Translations under genes and position numbers: made by a program | The notes under the pieces: model-generated | Database searches by the model: none | Seen by the model: only the letters and a program-made list of their open reading frames with translations | What the model was told of the DNA's origin: nothing | Assembly (NCBI GenBank): GCA_002397355.1 | Contig: DHAI01000040.1 | Coordinates: forward strand, 44,422 to 52,148 | DNA from: Ruminococcaceae bacterium UBA4958 | Lineage (GTDB): Bacteria; Bacillota; Clostridia; Oscillospirales; Acutalibacteraceae | Direction of reading: 5' to 3' | Length of the DNA stretch: 7,727 bases | Shown here: one piece after another, positions 6,892 through 7,727 of the stretch | How positions within the stretch are numbered: the first letter of the stretch is position 1 | Layout: the number at the start of each line of letters is the position of its first letter

Positions 6892-7335
6892 ATGAAAACG
6901 TTAATCCTTTATTATACCTTTGGCGGTTCCACAAAGAAAGAAGCGGAGCGTTTGGCTGCGGAACTCGGCGCTCCCCTGTATCGGGTGAGAGAAGCCCGCA
7001 ACCGCAGCTTTCTTGCGTCCTTTTTTCCCGGCGCCTATTTGGCGATGCGCCGCAAAGCCGTGACCATCCGTCCTCTGGACATTCATCTACAGGATTATGA
7101 CCGCATCATCATCGGCTGCCCGGTGTGGGCCGGTTATCCTGCGCCCGCCTTTAACGCCGTTGTGGAACTGCTTCCGAGGGGCAAGGAAGTGGAACTCTTT
7201 TTCTGCTCTGGCGGCAGCGGCACGCAGAAAAGCGCGCAGGGCACGAAAGAGCTTGTCGAGAAAAAAGACTGCACTGTGGTTTCCTATCGGGACATAAAAA
7301 CCGGTGTTCCGCCCGGAAAGATGAAAAATGATTGA
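6892..7335 (+). CDS. Flavodoxin-like protein
   Basis: A 147-residue protein with a flavodoxin fold pattern: a beta strand KTLILYY then TFGGSTKKEAERLA (residues 9-22) forms the FMN phosphate loop; IIIGCPVWAGYPAPAFNAVV (72-91) is the second flavin loop with the Trp expected near the isoalloxazine ring; and LFFCSGGSGTQKS (102-114) is the third strand and loop. Such proteins bind FMN non-covalently and carry electrons or act as small FMN reductases in the cytoplasm. The length fits a single-domain short-chain flavodoxin-family protein. The region AMRRKAVTIRPLDIHLQDYD (51-70) is family-typical in position rather than sequence. The gene follows tex by 151 nt with no clear promoter or terminator between, so co-transcription is possible but not shown. 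No partner reductase or hydrogenase is nearby. Function beyond flavodoxin family is unassigned. Confidence 0.85.
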   Translation: MKTLILYYTFGGSTKKEAERLAAELGAPLYRVREARNRSFLASFFPGAYLAMRRKAVTIRPLDIHLQDYDRIIIGCPVWAGYPAPAFNAVVELLPRGKEVELFFCSGGSGTQKSAQGTKELVEKKDCTVVSYRDIKTGVPPGKMKND

Positions 7336-7630
7336 AACTGACATCGATGCGGATGATCCTGACCTCCGAGGGGGTTATCCACCGGGAATGTCCGCGCTTT
7401 GAACGCTTCGGCCAAATGATGTTGAAGCCACCGGACCGGGTAAGCGTTCCAAGAGAGGAAGCCCCGGCAAGTTTAAAAAGAGGTTTCCCCCTGAGACGCG
7501 GGCGCGGTCCAGCGCGTCCTGCGCAGATCGAATGGTGCGGCGGAGAACGATACGACTGTCATCCCATATCAGGTTTACCCACGCGTTTTTTCTCGTTCTT
7601 TATCAAGTGCCCGGTACCTTCAGATAATAA
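7336..7630. other. Intergenic region without a convincing gene
   Basis: I see no supported gene here. A stop-free frame on the plus strand from ATG 7347 runs to the window end, but its last part is antisense to the tRNA and translates to the GIEPLTS-type peptide that is a well-known annotation artefact, so the frame is not called. A GC-rich inverted repeat, GACGCG 7495-7500 with CGCGTC 7513-7518 (12-nt loop), is present without a T-run. The stretch 7580-7605 has several T-runs but no stem directly before them. This gap separates convergent genes. Confidence 0.5.
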
Positions 7631-7632
7631 GA

Positions 7633-7662
7633 GGAGCCACAAGGTCGAAACCTTGTGGCTTC
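7633..7662 (-). terminator. Hairpin terminator of tRNA-Ala, possibly bidirectional
   Basis: An 11-bp perfect stem, AGCCACAAGGT 7635-7645 with ACCTTGTGGCT 7650-7660, has a 4-nt loop (TTCG on the minus strand) and two further pairs outside (one G-T wobble, one G-C). On the minus strand it starts 6 nt after the tRNA CCA and is followed by CCTCTTATTATC, a moderately T-rich tail. On the plus strand the tail is TCCTGTTTTGG, so it may also stop plus-strand transcripts from the flavodoxin side. Confidence 0.75.
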
Positions 7663-7668
7663 CTGTTT

Positions 7669-7727
7669 TGGTGGAGCATAGCGGGATCGAACCGCTGACC
7701 TCCACACTGCCAGTGTGGCGCTCTCCC
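7669..7727 (-). tRNA. tRNA-Ala (anticodon GGC), 5' end outside window
   Basis: Read on the minus strand, the window begins in the D-loop (GGGAGAGCGCC). It continues with an anticodon arm in which CCACA pairs with TGTGG around the loop CTGGCAG, giving anticodon GGC, which reads the alanine codon GCC. The T arm is AGCGG-TTCGATC-CCGCT with a perfect 5-bp stem and consensus loop. The 3' acceptor strand ATGCTCC, discriminator A and an encoded CCA (minus-strand bases 7671-7669) follow. About 17 nt of the 5' end (acceptor 5' strand and start of the D arm) lie beyond the window edge. A terminator follows directly. It is convergent to the flavodoxin gene. Confidence 0.95.

Noticed and set aside
7347..7727. 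Plus-strand frame open from ATG 7347 to the window end (127 codons)
   Set aside because: Its end is antisense to tRNA-Ala and gives the EHSGIEPLTSTLPVW-type peptide known from mis-annotated tRNA regions. It has no good ribosome binding site and no recognisable domain.
1..7727. CRISPR array, insertion sequence or phage genes
   Set aside because: No regularly spaced repeats, transposase or integrase motifs, or terminal inverted repeats were seen. The tRNA could serve as an integration site, but nothing near it supports an element.

Overview
The window looks like chromosomal DNA from an anaerobic, fairly GC-rich member of the Clostridia, possibly a gut or rumen relative of Oscillospiraceae or Lachnospiraceae. 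The reasons are strong Shine-Dalgarno sites before nearly every gene, a C69-family dipeptidase and Tex protein of Firmicutes type, a flavin/Fe-S ene-reductase of the kind common in anaerobes, and a tRNA-Ala with encoded CCA. The taxonomic placement is inference from protein flavour; no marker gene settles it.

Layout: bases 1-420 hold the C-terminal end of a C69 (PepD-type) dipeptidase, cut by the window edge. Bases 421-699 are an AT-rich regulatory gap with at least one plausible sigma-A promoter, a perfect 10-bp palindrome just upstream of its -35 box, and a short tandem repeat. Bases 700-4488 form a tight three-gene operon: the aconitase X (AcnX) catalytic subunit (formerly DUF521), the AcnX swivel subunit (formerly DUF126), and a 684-residue old-yellow-enzyme/2,4-dienoyl-CoA-reductase-type flavoprotein with a 4Fe-4S site and an FAD/NAD(P) module. 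The junctions are a 1-nt gap and a 4-nt ATGA overlap. Bases 4587-6740 encode Tex, an S1-domain nucleic-acid-binding protein. Bases 6892-7335 encode a small flavodoxin-like protein. After about 300 nt without a convincing gene, a strong hairpin terminator and the 3' part of a minus-strand tRNA-Ala (anticodon GGC) close the window.

The most interesting part is the AcnX-oxidoreductase operon. AcnX enzymes are Fe-S dehydratases (known activities: cis-3-hydroxy-L-proline dehydration in bacteria, mevalonate 5-phosphate dehydration in archaea). Here the two subunits are translationally coupled to an enzyme family that reduces C=C bonds or oxidatively removes groups from amines. The simplest reading is a dehydrate-then-reduce module acting on an unidentified hydroxy acid or hydroxy amino acid. 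Both AcnX subunits depart from the textbook motifs, so they may form a separate subfamily with a new substrate. Tex and the flavodoxin look like ordinary neighbours with no evident functional link to the operon.
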